A DNA stretch of 18,043 nucleotides from JAVBKP01 sp031553975 (lineage in GTDB: Bacteria > Bacillota > Clostridia > Peptostreptococcales > Anaerovoracaceae), in assembly GCA_031553975.1 (NCBI GenBank), contig JAVBKP010000085.1, forward strand, positions 1-18,043. Reading direction: 5' to 3'. The notes below the pieces were generated by a model. That model did no database searches. It was given only the letters and a program-made list of their open reading frames with translations, and was not told the origin of the DNA. The position numbers were made by a program, and so were the translations under genes. Positions 1 through 7,766 of this stretch are shown one piece after another. Numbering within the stretch: the first letter of the stretch is position 1; each line of letters opens with the position of its first letter.

Positions 1-1074
1 GATGTACTTAGAAACCTTACCCCTGAAGAATATGCTGATTATGCACCTATTGGTGGTGTTCCCGCATTTCTTGAAAAAGTAAAAGTTGCCGCTTTCGGTG
101 AGACTATGCCCGCTGGCTATATGGAGGCCGTAGCAACCCCTGGTGGAACTGGGGCTATCAGAAATACGATTCAAAACTACTCTAAAGTAGGGGATGCTGT
201 CCTTACCTCTGATTGGTTTTGGAGTCCTTATGAGACCATTTGTGATGAGCTTAATCGTACACTGGAGACGTACACTTTATTTGATGAAAACAATAACTTT
301 AATGTGGCTTCCTTTGAAGCTAGGATAACGGATCTCTTGTCTAAACAAGATGGTCTTGTGATTCTGTTCAATACGCCATCTCACAACCCTACTGGATTCA
401 CACCTAGTCTAAGTGAGTTTGATGCTATCGTCGATGTTCTTAAAAGAACTACAGCTGACCCTAAGAAAAAAATTGCTTTCTTCTTAGATATAGCGTATGT
501 GGATTTCTCTGGCAAGTCACCTGCGCAAGCAAGAGAATTTTTTCCTAAGTTTGGTAATCTACCTGAGAATATTCTCACAGTTTGTGGATACAGCATGTCA
601 AAAGGGTTCACTCTTTATGGTATGAGAAGCGGTGCCATGATTTGTATAACTTCAAAAAAGGAAATCGCAGATGAGTTTAAAATGGTCGCCTTACATTCTA
701 ACAGAGGTACTTGGTCTAATGGTACTCGCCCTGCCATGATGACATTGGCAAAAGTCCTTAGCGATCCTGCCTTGTCTAAAAAGGTTGATGACGAGAGAGA
801 AACTGCTAGTGCTATGCTAAAAAGACGTGGCGACGCGTTCATGTCTGAAGCTACTCGTGTTGGACTAAAACCATGCCCTTATCACGGTGGTTATTTCTTA
901 ACCATTCCATTTGATGATGCTGGTGCTGTGGCAACGGAGCTTTATAAGGACAACGTGTTCACTGTAAATATTGGGAAAGGCATTCGTTTTGCTATCTCCG
1001 CTGTCAGTGAAGAGAATTGCCGTAAACTACCAGAAATGGTTATGGCTGCTGCAAAGCGTTGCGGGCAGGCATAA
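1..1074 (+). CDS. Aromatic/aspartate-type aminotransferase, class I/II (5' truncated)
   Basis: PLP-dependent aminotransferase that moves an amino group between an amino acid and a 2-oxo acid. The reading frame is open from base 1, giving DVLRNLTPEEYADYAPIGG before the first internal Met at 106, so the gene begins outside the window; the Met at 106 is not the start. Visible marks: the ATPGGTGAIR segment (phosphate/cofactor loop), FNTPSHNPTGF (substrate-binding Asn region), and SMSKGFTLYGMRSGA, whose Lys (codon 601-603) fits the Schiff-base lysine, with the following Arg of the fold-type I pattern. The overall pattern resembles the TyrB/AspC-like group (COG1448), so an aromatic substrate is likely but not proven. 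A strong hairpin terminator follows the stop. The next gene is convergent, so this is the end of a plus-strand unit. Confidence 0.9.
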   Translation, partial: DVLRNLTPEEYADYAPIGGVPAFLEKVKVAAFGETMPAGYMEAVATPGGTGAIRNTIQNYSKVGDAVLTSDWFWSPYETICDELNRTLETYTLFDENNNFNVASFEARITDLLSKQDGLVILFNTPSHNPTGFTPSLSEFDAIVDVLKRTTADPKKKIAFFLDIAYVDFSGKSPAQAREFFPKFGNLPENILTVCGYSMSKGFTLYGMRSGAMICITSKKEIADEFKMVALHSNRGTWSNGTRPAMMTLAKVLSDPALSKKVDDERETASAMLKRRGDAFMSEATRVGLKPCPYHGGYFLTIPFDDAGAVATELYKDNVFTVNIGKGIRFAISAVSEENCRKLPEMVMAAAKRCGQA

Positions 1075-1092
1075 ATTTTTCTATATAATACC

Positions 1093-1130
1093 AACCCCCG
1101 TTGTATTGATGCAGCGGGGGTTCTTTGCTT
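1093..1130 (+). terminator. Intrinsic terminator of the aminotransferase gene
   Basis: An inverted repeat pairs AACCCCCGTTG (1093-1103) with CAGCGGGGGTT (1112-1122), 11 bp including one G-T wobble, around an 8-nt loop, followed by the T-rich CTTTGCTTT. It lies 18 bp after the stop codon and between two convergent genes, so it may also stop trmB transcription from the other side. Confidence 0.8.
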
Positions 1131-1139
1131 TATAGGTCA

Positions 1140-1778
1140 TTAAAACCTAGCTTTCACGTAGTGGATATTCTTTCCTTCGCTTTTGAATTTTTCTTCATAT
1201 TCTGTGGTGACTAGCCTTGAGGTGAATTCTGAGCTGTGAAGATCCCAGCTCTCTTCTAGAATGGTCATGCCTATGGCATTGATTTCTTCTAAGCTAAATT
1301 CAAATAGTCCCACATTGTCGGTTTTGAACTCAATGTTCCCCTCTGGTTTTAAGATGTGCCCATATCCTTCAAGATAGTTCCTATGGGTCAGCCTTCTTTT
1401 TGCATATCCAGCTTTGGGCCAAGGGTCGCTAAAATTCAAGTATATGCCTGTTAGCTCGTTCTCTTCAAACAATTCTTTGATGTCCTTGATATATCCGTTA
1501 ACAAACCGTAGATTGGGGAGGTCTATTTCTTTGGTTTTTTCCATAGCCCTTAGTAGCACGCTGGCATGTCCTTCGATGGCAATGAAATTGCGCTCTGGAT
1601 ATTGGGCTGCTAGGGTCGTAACAAACTTCCCTTTGCCACAACCAAATTCTATATACAATGGTTTGTCATTGCCAAATACGTTCTCCCAATGCCCTTTGTT
1701 TTTCTCTGGCTCTTTGGCCATGTATTGTGATACAGCCTCTAGCCTTTCATCTAAGTTTCTTAACTTTCTTTGTCTCAT
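1140..1778 (-). CDS. trmB: tRNA (guanine-N7-)-methyltransferase
   Basis: Makes m7G at position 46 of tRNA variable loops using S-adenosylmethionine. The 212-residue protein shows the SAM-binding motif YIEFGCGKGKF (about residues 42-52), the acidic motif FIAIEGHASVL, and the family signature NFSDPWPK (115-122) followed by KRRLTHRNYL. The usual basic residues after DPWPK are AGYA here, a mild variation. A TTG at 1784 extends the frame by two codons, but AGGAAGGG (1785-1792) is ideally spaced (6 nt) for the ATG at 1778, which I chose. The gene begins 31 bp after the nrdG stop on the same strand and is probably the last gene of the nrdD-nrdG-trmB transcript. The length is typical of the family. 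Confidence 0.93.
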   Translation of the reverse strand: MRQRKLRNLDERLEAVSQYMAKEPEKNKGHWENVFGNDKPLYIEFGCGKGKFVTTLAAQYPERNFIAIEGHASVLLRAMEKTKEIDLPNLRFVNGYIKDIKELFEENELTGIYLNFSDPWPKAGYAKRRLTHRNYLEGYGHILKPEGNIEFKTDNVGLFEFSLEEINAIGMTILEESWDLHSSEFTSRLVTTEYEEKFKSEGKNIHYVKARF

Positions 1779-1809
1779 CTGCAACCCTTCCTGCTATTGT
1801 TTCTATTGA

Positions 1810-2514
1810 TTATCTAATGCCTACATTGGCAATATAGTTCTCTGCCATATCTCTAAACTCTTCCAATCGGAATTTGTCATGGGGTGTAAAATGTTTACGT
1901 TTGTCTGCGCCTAACATAGCCCCAGTATCTACCCCTACTTTGCGATAATTCTGAACAAAATACTGGTTGGCCCCTTTTATTCGTTGTCCTATCGCCTTTA
2001 TTTCATCTATGCCTGTTAGCTCTTGGCAGACCGTAGTCCTAAACTCGTACTCTATCTCACCATCCATCAATATATCTATGCTCTCACTGATGACTTCTGC
2101 ATCAGTTTTAACACCAACAACTTCTTCGTATTTATCTAATGGCGCCTTTATATCCATTGCCACATAGTCTAATAGCTTATTGGCGATAAGCATTTTAATC
2201 ATTTCTGGATTGGTTCCATTGGTGTCAATCTTGACCTTATAGCCTTTTTCTTTGATTTCTTCTATGAAACTATAGAGTTCCTTTGACAGTGTTGGCTCAC
2301 CACCCGTTATGCACACCCCATCTAAGAATTTTTTTCTCTTGTCTAAAAACTGAAAAAACTCTTCTTCTGACACCACACTCTGGTTTTTAGATAATACAAT
2401 CTCAGGGTTATGGCAATACCCACATCTAAAATTACATCCACCGAGAAAAACCACGGTGGATGCACATTTTGGAAAATTGATCAGAGATGATTTGGCCCAT
2501 CCTGCAATATTCAT
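1810..2514 (-). CDS. nrdG: Anaerobic ribonucleotide reductase activating protein (radical SAM)
   Basis: Radical SAM enzyme that installs the glycyl radical on NrdD under anaerobic conditions. The cluster-binding motif CNFRCGYC (Cys27, Cys31, Cys34) is close to the N-terminus and follows the CASTVVFLGG strand. ITGGEPTL, the GGEP motif that contacts SAM, is near residue 70. At 234 residues it belongs to the longer NrdG subgroup related to pyruvate formate-lyase activases (TIGR02495-like) rather than the short enterobacterial type. The ATG at 2514 is preceded by AGAGGT with a 6-nt spacer. It follows nrdD by 48 bp, with a perfect hairpin in the gap. Its position directly behind nrdD supports the function strongly. 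Confidence 0.93.
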   Translation of the reverse strand: MNIAGWAKSSLINFPKCASTVVFLGGCNFRCGYCHNPEIVLSKNQSVVSEEEFFQFLDKRKKFLDGVCITGGEPTLSKELYSFIEEIKEKGYKVKIDTNGTNPEMIKMLIANKLLDYVAMDIKAPLDKYEEVVGVKTDAEVISESIDILMDGEIEYEFRTTVCQELTGIDEIKAIGQRIKGANQYFVQNYRKVGVDTGAMLGADKRKHFTPHDKFRLEEFRDMAENYIANVGIR

Positions 2515-2535
2515 GTATTTACCTCTTTCGGGGGT

Positions 2536-2559
2536 CCCAATTATACTTGTATAATTGGG
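2536..2559 (-). other. Perfect hairpin between nrdD and nrdG
   Basis: CCCAATTATA (2536-2545) and TATAATTGGG (2550-2559) form a perfect 10-bp inverted repeat with a 4-nt loop, starting 3 bp after the nrdD stop. There is no T-tract on the minus strand, so it is not a simple terminator. It could be an mRNA 3'-end stabiliser or processing site that sets different nrdD and nrdG levels. The structure is seen; the role is inferred. Confidence 0.6.
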
Positions 2560-2562
2560 TAT

Positions 2563-4713
2563 TTAGCCTACTAAGCCTTGCTTTTCTTCGGCTGTAACGC
2601 CAGCTGGTTCATCAACTATTTTGCTTATGCTATTTGCAACAGTGAACTCTTTTCTGTCTTTGTACTCTTCCCTTTTGCCATTGTTCCATGCCTGAACAGG
2701 TCTATGGAATCCAACAACACGGGTCCAGACCTCAGCATCTTTGCCACAAGTAGGGCATTCAAAATGCTCGCCCGCAATATAGCCATGGTCAGAACATACA
2801 GAGAATGTCGGTGTCACTGTGATATATGGTATCTCTGTACTTTCCATTACTTTTTTAATAAAAATCTTGCAAGTCTCAATGTCATCAATTTGCTCGCCCA
2901 AGAATCCGTGAAGCACTGTTCCACCAGTATATTGTGTTTGTAGTTTTTCTTGCTTTTCTATTACTTCAAAAATATCGTCTGAATATCCTACGGGCATTTG
3001 TGTTGAGTTGGTATAATAAGGTTCATCCACGCCCTGGGCTTTGATATTCGGATATAGTTTTTGGTCAATTCTAGCAAATCTATAGCTAGTACCCTCTGCA
3101 GGTGATGCCTCTAGGTTCCACAAAGATCCGCTTTCTTCTTGGTATATCTGGATTATTCTATTCATGAACTCCATAATCTCTACAGCAAAAGCATTGCCTT
3201 GTTCATCGGCAATATCCACACCAAGTAGATTAAGGCACGCTTCATTCATGCCGTTCAATCCGATAGTGGAAAAGTGGTTCTTAAAATATTGACCACTTTG
3301 GGCTTTGATGCCTGATAGGTAATGTTTAGAATAAGGGTAAAGTCCCGCATCCATATATTTTTCTAGCATAACTCGCTTGGCATCACAAATATCTTTTGCA
3401 ATATCCATTAGGCTACGTACTTTCTTTTTGAACTCGGCTACATCATTGGCTAAATAACCAATGCGCGCCATGTTTAGTGTCACTACATTAATAGAACCAG
3501 TCAGCGGATTGGCACCAAACAGACCGCCCCCTCTTTTTCTTAGCTCTCTATTGTCTAGTCTCAGACGACAACACATAGAGCGTACGTCTTCTGGTGACAA
3601 ATCGGAATTGACAAAGTTGGCAAAGTATGGTGTCCCAAATTTTCTAGTCATCTCCATGATTTTATTCACTGGCTCAGAATCCCAAGGGAAATCTGGCGTG
3701 ATGTTCACAGTAGGGATAGGGAAACTAAATGCCCTTCCCGCTCCGTCGCCTTCCATCATGACCTCACTATAGGCAATGTTGAACATATCCATTTCCTTTT
3801 GGAACTCTGCATATGTTCTATCTTTCATCTTGCCTCCAATGATTACTCCTTGGCTTTTTAGAAGGGGGTGCGGCGCAATGTCTAATGTAATATTGGTAAA
3901 AGGTGTCTGAAAACCTACCCGCGTAGGCACGTTTAAATTGTATACAAATCTTTGAATGGCTTTTTTAACCTGATTGTAAGATAAATGGTCATAATGAATA
4001 AATGGTGCTAAGTACGTATCTATGCTTGACACTGCTTGTGCGCCAGCTGCCTCACCTTGTAGGGTGAAGAGGAGATTGGATAGCTGCATTAATGCTGCTT
4101 CAAAGTGCTTTGGTGGTTTAGATTCGATCTTTCCTCTAGCCCCTTTGAATCCTTCCATTAAGAAAGCTTCCAGATCCCAACCGCAACAATATGGTGCTAA
4201 CAATCCTAGGTCATGAATGTGTATATCTCCTTGGATATGTGCATCTCGTTGGGTTTTATTATATATTTTGTTGAGCCAGTATTTCTGTGTAATGCTATCA
4301 ACGATATGGTTGTTAAGGCCTTGTAGTGAGAATCCCATGTTTGAGTTCTCATTGACACGCCAATCATCTAGTGTGACATATTCATCTACCAGTTTTTCTG
4401 CATCCATGAACAAGTTGTTTGCTCTTCTAAGGTCCGCATGCCTGTTTCTGTATAGTATGTACGCCTTTGCCGTCTTCGCATGACCTTCTTCTATAAGAAC
4501 CTTCTCCACAATATCTTGTATATCCTCTACTGTAGGAATACCCGCGCGGAATGTTTCGCTAACCACCTCTGCCGTCTTATCCGCAAGTTTTTGGGACTTA
4601 ACTTCGTTGTGTCCTCCCACGGCCTCTGCTGCTGCGAAAATTGCTTTTTTTATCTTAGAAACATCAAATTCAACGATTTCTCCGTTTCTTTTCTGCACTT
4701 TATGGATGTTCAT
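2563..4713 (-). CDS. nrdD: Anaerobic ribonucleoside-triphosphate reductase (class III)
   Basis: Reduces ribonucleoside triphosphates to deoxyribonucleotides using an oxygen-sensitive glycyl radical. Domains of the 716-residue protein: an N-terminal ATP-cone (about 1-90, KVQKRNGEIVEFDVSKIKKA) for allosteric control, the class III barrel with the MCCRLRLDNREL active-site region, a C-terminal metal site CSDH...CPTC (Cys640, His643, Cys653, Cys656), and the radical motif RVVGFHRP with Gly668. The frame is open to 4803, but I chose the ATG at 4713 because it begins exactly where the ATP-cone begins and has a purine-rich GAGGGAGAG upstream; the extra 30 residues would cover the promoter. nrdG follows. 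A NrdR-like box overlaps the -10 of the promoter. Confidence 0.95.
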   Translation of the reverse strand: MNIHKVQKRNGEIVEFDVSKIKKAIFAAAEAVGGHNEVKSQKLADKTAEVVSETFRAGIPTVEDIQDIVEKVLIEEGHAKTAKAYILYRNRHADLRRANNLFMDAEKLVDEYVTLDDWRVNENSNMGFSLQGLNNHIVDSITQKYWLNKIYNKTQRDAHIQGDIHIHDLGLLAPYCCGWDLEAFLMEGFKGARGKIESKPPKHFEAALMQLSNLLFTLQGEAAGAQAVSSIDTYLAPFIHYDHLSYNQVKKAIQRFVYNLNVPTRVGFQTPFTNITLDIAPHPLLKSQGVIIGGKMKDRTYAEFQKEMDMFNIAYSEVMMEGDGAGRAFSFPIPTVNITPDFPWDSEPVNKIMEMTRKFGTPYFANFVNSDLSPEDVRSMCCRLRLDNRELRKRGGGLFGANPLTGSINVVTLNMARIGYLANDVAEFKKKVRSLMDIAKDICDAKRVMLEKYMDAGLYPYSKHYLSGIKAQSGQYFKNHFSTIGLNGMNEACLNLLGVDIADEQGNAFAVEIMEFMNRIIQIYQEESGSLWNLEASPAEGTSYRFARIDQKLYPNIKAQGVDEPYYTNSTQMPVGYSDDIFEVIEKQEKLQTQYTGGTVLHGFLGEQIDDIETCKIFIKKVMESTEIPYITVTPTFSVCSDHGYIAGEHFECPTCGKDAEVWTRVVGFHRPVQAWNNGKREEYKDRKEFTVANSISKIVDEPAGVTAEEKQGLVG

Positions 4714-4747
4714 GAAATACTCTCCCTCGTTCTTTCCTGTAGACAAT

Positions 4748-4785
4748 GCACTACATATTGTATGCCATTGGACAAAAAAAAGCAA
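4748..4785 (-). promoter_or_regulatory. nrdD promoter with overlapping NrdR-like box
   Basis: Reading the minus strand, a -35 TTGCTT (4780-4785) and -10 TACAAT (4757-4762) are separated by exactly 17 bp. Plus-strand bases 4748-4763, GCACTACATATTGTAT, match about 13 of 16 positions of the known NrdR-box consensus (acaCwAtATaTwGtgt) and cover the -10. NrdR is the ATP/dATP-sensing repressor of ribonucleotide reductase genes. Usually two boxes are present; I see only one, so the call is moderate. Confidence 0.5.
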
Positions 4786-4841
4786 GCACATTCTCAGATG
4801 CAATGCCCTAAGAACGGCTTGGTTTCGTAAAAATATTTTCG

Positions 4842-5915
4842 TTATTTTTTTAACTTTTGACGCTCAAAACCTAGGTCGATGATTTTCGTTATTAAATCAA
4901 CGTATGCTAATCCGTCGTCGGCTGCAAGCAAGGGGAACATACTATATCTAGTAAATCCTGGTATGGTATTGATCTCATTAATTAACACTTTTCCTGTGCT
5001 TTTTTCTATAAAACAATCCACTCTAGCAAACCCTTGGCAGTCTAAAGCTCTGTACGCTCGTAGCGCCAGTTCCTGCATTTCTTTTTTCTCCTCAGCTGTG
5101 ATGTTAGCTGGGATTAAAATAGCGGTACCCATGTCGTCTCTATATTTGGCTTCATAGTCGTAAAATTCGTGGCTAGCTATAACTTCCCCCACAGATACAA
5201 CTCTTAGGTCATAGTTGCCTATAACGCCTGTTTCTACTTCTCTACCTACTACTGTCTCTTCTAGTATTAGCCTTCTGTCGTATTTTGCCGCCTCTATCAT
5301 GCCCGCTGCTAGTTCCTCTTTATTATGGGCCTTGGTCATTCCTACACTAGAGCCCATGTTGGCTGGCTTTACGAAGATAGGGTATTGCAGTTCTTTTTCC
5401 GCCTTGTCCATTGCCTGTTCTTTATCATTAGCCAATTCGTCGCTGTGTATCAGCATGTATTTACAAGATGGCAAGCCTGCCTTTGTAAACAACTCCTTTG
5501 CCACAGCTTTATCCATTGCTACAGCCGAGCCTAGCACGCCACATCCTGCGTATGGAATGTCCAGCATCTCAAATAGCCCTTGAATAGTACCGTCTTCCCC
5601 ATCCGGACCATGAAGCACTGGAAATGCAAAGTCTATGATGTCTTTCAGGCTTTTCTCATTACCCATAATGGTAAGTGCGTATTTGTCAGGATTTTCTCTG
5701 AGAAAGCTCTCTGCCATTTGCTGCCAGCTGCCATCTTCTATGTATTTTTCATCTCCATCAAACAGTAACCATTTTCCAGTTTTGGTAATACCTATTTTTA
5801 CGATGTCATATTTTTCTTTGTTGATTGCTCTTATTACAGAGGTGGCTGACATGAGAGAAACTTCATGCTCAGCTGATTTACCACCGAATATAATACCGAT
5901 TTTTATTTTTTCCAC
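4842..5915 (-). CDS. ddl: D-alanine--D-alanine ligase
   Basis: ATP-grasp ligase that makes the D-Ala-D-Ala dipeptide for peptidoglycan precursors in the cytoplasm. Visible in the 357-residue protein: N-terminal IGIIFGGKSAEHEVSLMSA, HGPDGEDGTIQG (102-113), the FVKPANMGSSVG ATP-binding segment, an omega loop containing YDYEAKY, whose Tyr is the mark of dipeptide-forming rather than depsipeptide (D-Ala-D-Lac) ligases, and the metal-binding EINTIPGFT (314-322). The start is GTG at 5915, with AGGAGAG just upstream; no ATG is better placed. It lies 29 bp after a YkuD gene, likely in one cell-wall transcript. Three-prime of it is the nrdD promoter; I see no convincing terminator between them. Confidence 0.95.
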   Translation of the reverse strand: MEKIKIGIIFGGKSAEHEVSLMSATSVIRAINKEKYDIVKIGITKTGKWLLFDGDEKYIEDGSWQQMAESFLRENPDKYALTIMGNEKSLKDIIDFAFPVLHGPDGEDGTIQGLFEMLDIPYAGCGVLGSAVAMDKAVAKELFTKAGLPSCKYMLIHSDELANDKEQAMDKAEKELQYPIFVKPANMGSSVGMTKAHNKEELAAGMIEAAKYDRRLILEETVVGREVETGVIGNYDLRVVSVGEVIASHEFYDYEAKYRDDMGTAILIPANITAEEKKEMQELALRAYRALDCQGFARVDCFIEKSTGKVLINEINTIPGFTRYSMFPLLAADDGLAYVDLITKIIDLGFERQKLKK

Positions 5916-5944
5916 ACTCTCTCCTATCGTTTATCTGCGATTTA

Positions 5945-6421
5945 CTATGCGTATATGGTAACTGGCGTTTCCAAATCCACTAAATCCCACAATGTCCTTA
6001 TATCTTCATCATCTAATGCCATGCACCCTGCCGTCCAATCTCTGCCACTGCCCATGCCGTGGATGCCTATTTTCCCACCAAGAGGGGTTTCCCAAGGTGG
6101 TCTTTTCCCTCTGCCTATGGCATCTGCCACATTGTCATAGTCCTCTTGACTGATATATGCTTCATCTAGTCCATACTGGGCATCTTTAATACTAGGATAG
6201 CTCAGACCCATAAAAAGCGTAAACATACTTTTTGGGTTTTTTGTGCAGATGTAATACTGTCCCTCTGGTGTGCGACCGTCGCCCTCACGGTGTTTTTCCC
6301 CAGCTGGTGCGAAGCCAAGTCCAATTTTGAACTCTACTACTTTAGACGTATTGCCATTCTCATTTGTTTCCCAAAGTTCTAAAACTCTTTTGGCTTTATA
6401 TATTTTAATCACTTTTGGCAT
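5945..6421 (-). CDS. YkuD-domain L,D-transpeptidase, short, no signal peptide
   Basis: The 158-residue protein is almost entirely a YkuD (L,D-transpeptidase catalytic) domain. GDGRTPEGQYYI resembles the conserved GRTPxG region, and IHGMGSGRDWTAGC holds the expected catalytic His121 and Cys133. The Arg that usually follows the Cys (GCxR) is Ala here, as GCMALDDEDI; my recollection is that some YkuD subfamilies of the YafK/ErfK type show GCxAL. The protein starts MPKVIKIYKAKRVLEL, with no signal peptide or membrane anchor, unusual for an enzyme that crosslinks external peptidoglycan. The ATG at 6421 has GAGG upstream, overlapping the 3' end of the preceding transpeptidase gene (13-bp gap). Probably co-transcribed with it and with ddl. 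Confidence 0.85.
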   Translation of the reverse strand: MPKVIKIYKAKRVLELWETNENGNTSKVVEFKIGLGFAPAGEKHREGDGRTPEGQYYICTKNPKSMFTLFMGLSYPSIKDAQYGLDEAYISQEDYDNVADAIGRGKRPPWETPLGGKIGIHGMGSGRDWTAGCMALDDEDIRTLWDLVDLETPVTIYA

Positions 6422-6434
6422 GTTGTTTCCTCAC

Positions 6435-7658
6435 TTACTCGATAACTATTATAGCGGTTCTCCCGACTTCTGTCCAATCTCTTACAAATTTTGCGTGGGA
6501 GGTGAAGTTCCTGACGCATTGATGGGATAGTGGTATGGTGCCTAATGTCCTTGATGTTTCTATCATACCTGGATCTATTCGCCTGCCATTTTGAAATTTA
6601 TATTTCACTGGCACGCCATGTATGTATGCGCCCCCCGTGAATCTCACTGCATAGGGTGCGTAGCCGTCCACCTCTTTGGTGACATCGTTCAGGTACATGA
6701 ACTTATCTCTTTTTTCTATAGCAAAGTAGCTTCCCACTGGTGTTTCTAATTTGTGCTCTGCTTTTGCCCCTGTAGTGGCTAGGGTATATGATACTACGGT
6801 CCACTGTCCTTCTATTTTCTCAAACAACACTTCTGTTTGGTTTTTCAAATCTATGACAACTGCTTTTGTCAGTGGTCCTGTCTTTTTCCAAGCAGGTACG
6901 TATTTTTCGGGTATCCAGCAAGTCTTCCCTGTGGATATGACTTTTACCTTGTACATGGCGTTTTGTTTTTCCATGACCTTTAGCAAGTTCCCATCTCTCA
7001 CATAGGTGAACTCGGTACCTACACTTGCAGTGTTGTAGGCTGGGCTTGATTGGTCTCTGTTGTTGCCTAATTTATCCACTTCACCGCCTTTGTACGTCGG
7101 GGCTGTGCCGGTCATATTCTTATAGTTGTTTACATAGGATATGGTTCCCCCAAAAAACTCTTTCTCTAGGGATAGGACTTTTTTGTACATATCCGCGAAT
7201 CTAAATTTTCTCACAGTGACTTTATCGCTACTGACAAACCCAAATTTTCGACTGCCGCCCTCGCTCCACATGACGTGAACCCATTGGTCTTTTGTCTGTG
7301 CCTTGGAGATACACTCTATGGTCTCTACGAATGTAAATCTTTCGTAGAGTGTGGGTTTTTTTAGGACTTTGCCATCAGTACTAGGGGTGGCTCTGATTGC
7401 CACATTTGATTTCCTCACAAGTACATACTGAACACCTACATAATGGTCATCGTATTTTAGTTCCATACTAAGCCCATCTGGCAAAGTGATCCCCTCATCA
7501 GGTTGCTCTAATCCTAGTATATCATTTTTTATATCACTGCGTAAATCATTTAGAACTTGTTTTGTAATCTCTTCTGCCTGTTGGATTTCGTTAGGGGTAG
7601 ATACAATCAACGACATCAAGACTATATATATGAATTTTTTCTTTTTTAGAAACGCCAA
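6435..7658 (-). CDS. Exported L,D-transpeptidase with SH3-like and YkuD domains
   Basis: The protein has 407 residues. The N-terminus, KKKKFIYIVLMSLIVS, is a short signal peptide or anchor. Residues about 78-150 look like an SH3b domain (YVLVRKSNVAIRATPSTDG), and 205-255 may be a second SH3-like unit (GTEFTYVRDGNLLKVMEK). Residues 264-407 form the YkuD domain that makes 3-3 peptidoglycan crosslinks, with His347 (YIHG) and Cys381. The catalytic motif reads LSHQCVRN, so the usual Gly before Cys is Gln. The start is TTG at 7658; a textbook AAAGGAGG 6 nt upstream settles it. It leads the cluster with the short YkuD gene and ddl. A terminator-like hairpin sits only about 37 bp upstream, leaving little room for a promoter. 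Confidence 0.88.
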   Translation of the reverse strand: MAFLKKKKFIYIVLMSLIVSTPNEIQQAEEITKQVLNDLRSDIKNDILGLEQPDEGITLPDGLSMELKYDDHYVGVQYVLVRKSNVAIRATPSTDGKVLKKPTLYERFTFVETIECISKAQTKDQWVHVMWSEGGSRKFGFVSSDKVTVRKFRFADMYKKVLSLEKEFFGGTISYVNNYKNMTGTAPTYKGGEVDKLGNNRDQSSPAYNTASVGTEFTYVRDGNLLKVMEKQNAMYKVKVISTGKTCWIPEKYVPAWKKTGPLTKAVVIDLKNQTEVLFEKIEGQWTVVSYTLATTGAKAEHKLETPVGSYFAIEKRDKFMYLNDVTKEVDGYAPYAVRFTGGAYIHGVPVKYKFQNGRRIDPGMIETSRTLGTIPLSHQCVRNFTSHAKFVRDWTEVGRTAIIVIE

Positions 7659-7694
7659 AACGGGCCTCCTTTAGACATCTTTCTAAAATATACG

Positions 7695-7719
7695 AAAAAA
7701 AAGCGGCAGTTATGCCACT
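7695..7719 (-). terminator. Terminator or attenuator before the L,D-transpeptidase gene
   Basis: On the minus strand AGTGGCA and TGCCGCT pair (7 bp, one wobble) around TAAC and are followed by seven or more T. It would end transcripts from the membrane-protein pseudogene. Because it is only about 37 bp before the transpeptidase start codon and I see no good promoter in that gap, it might instead work as a leaky attenuator. Confidence 0.7.
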
Positions 7720-7766
7720 TTTCAGGAATTGCCCTCTATATAAAACTTTTTTTGTACTATTTTTTC

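Noticed and set aside
4714..4803. 30-residue N-terminal extension of NrdD
   Set aside because: It overlaps the promoter and NrdR-like box, and homologous proteins begin at the ATP-cone, which starts at the ATG at 4713.
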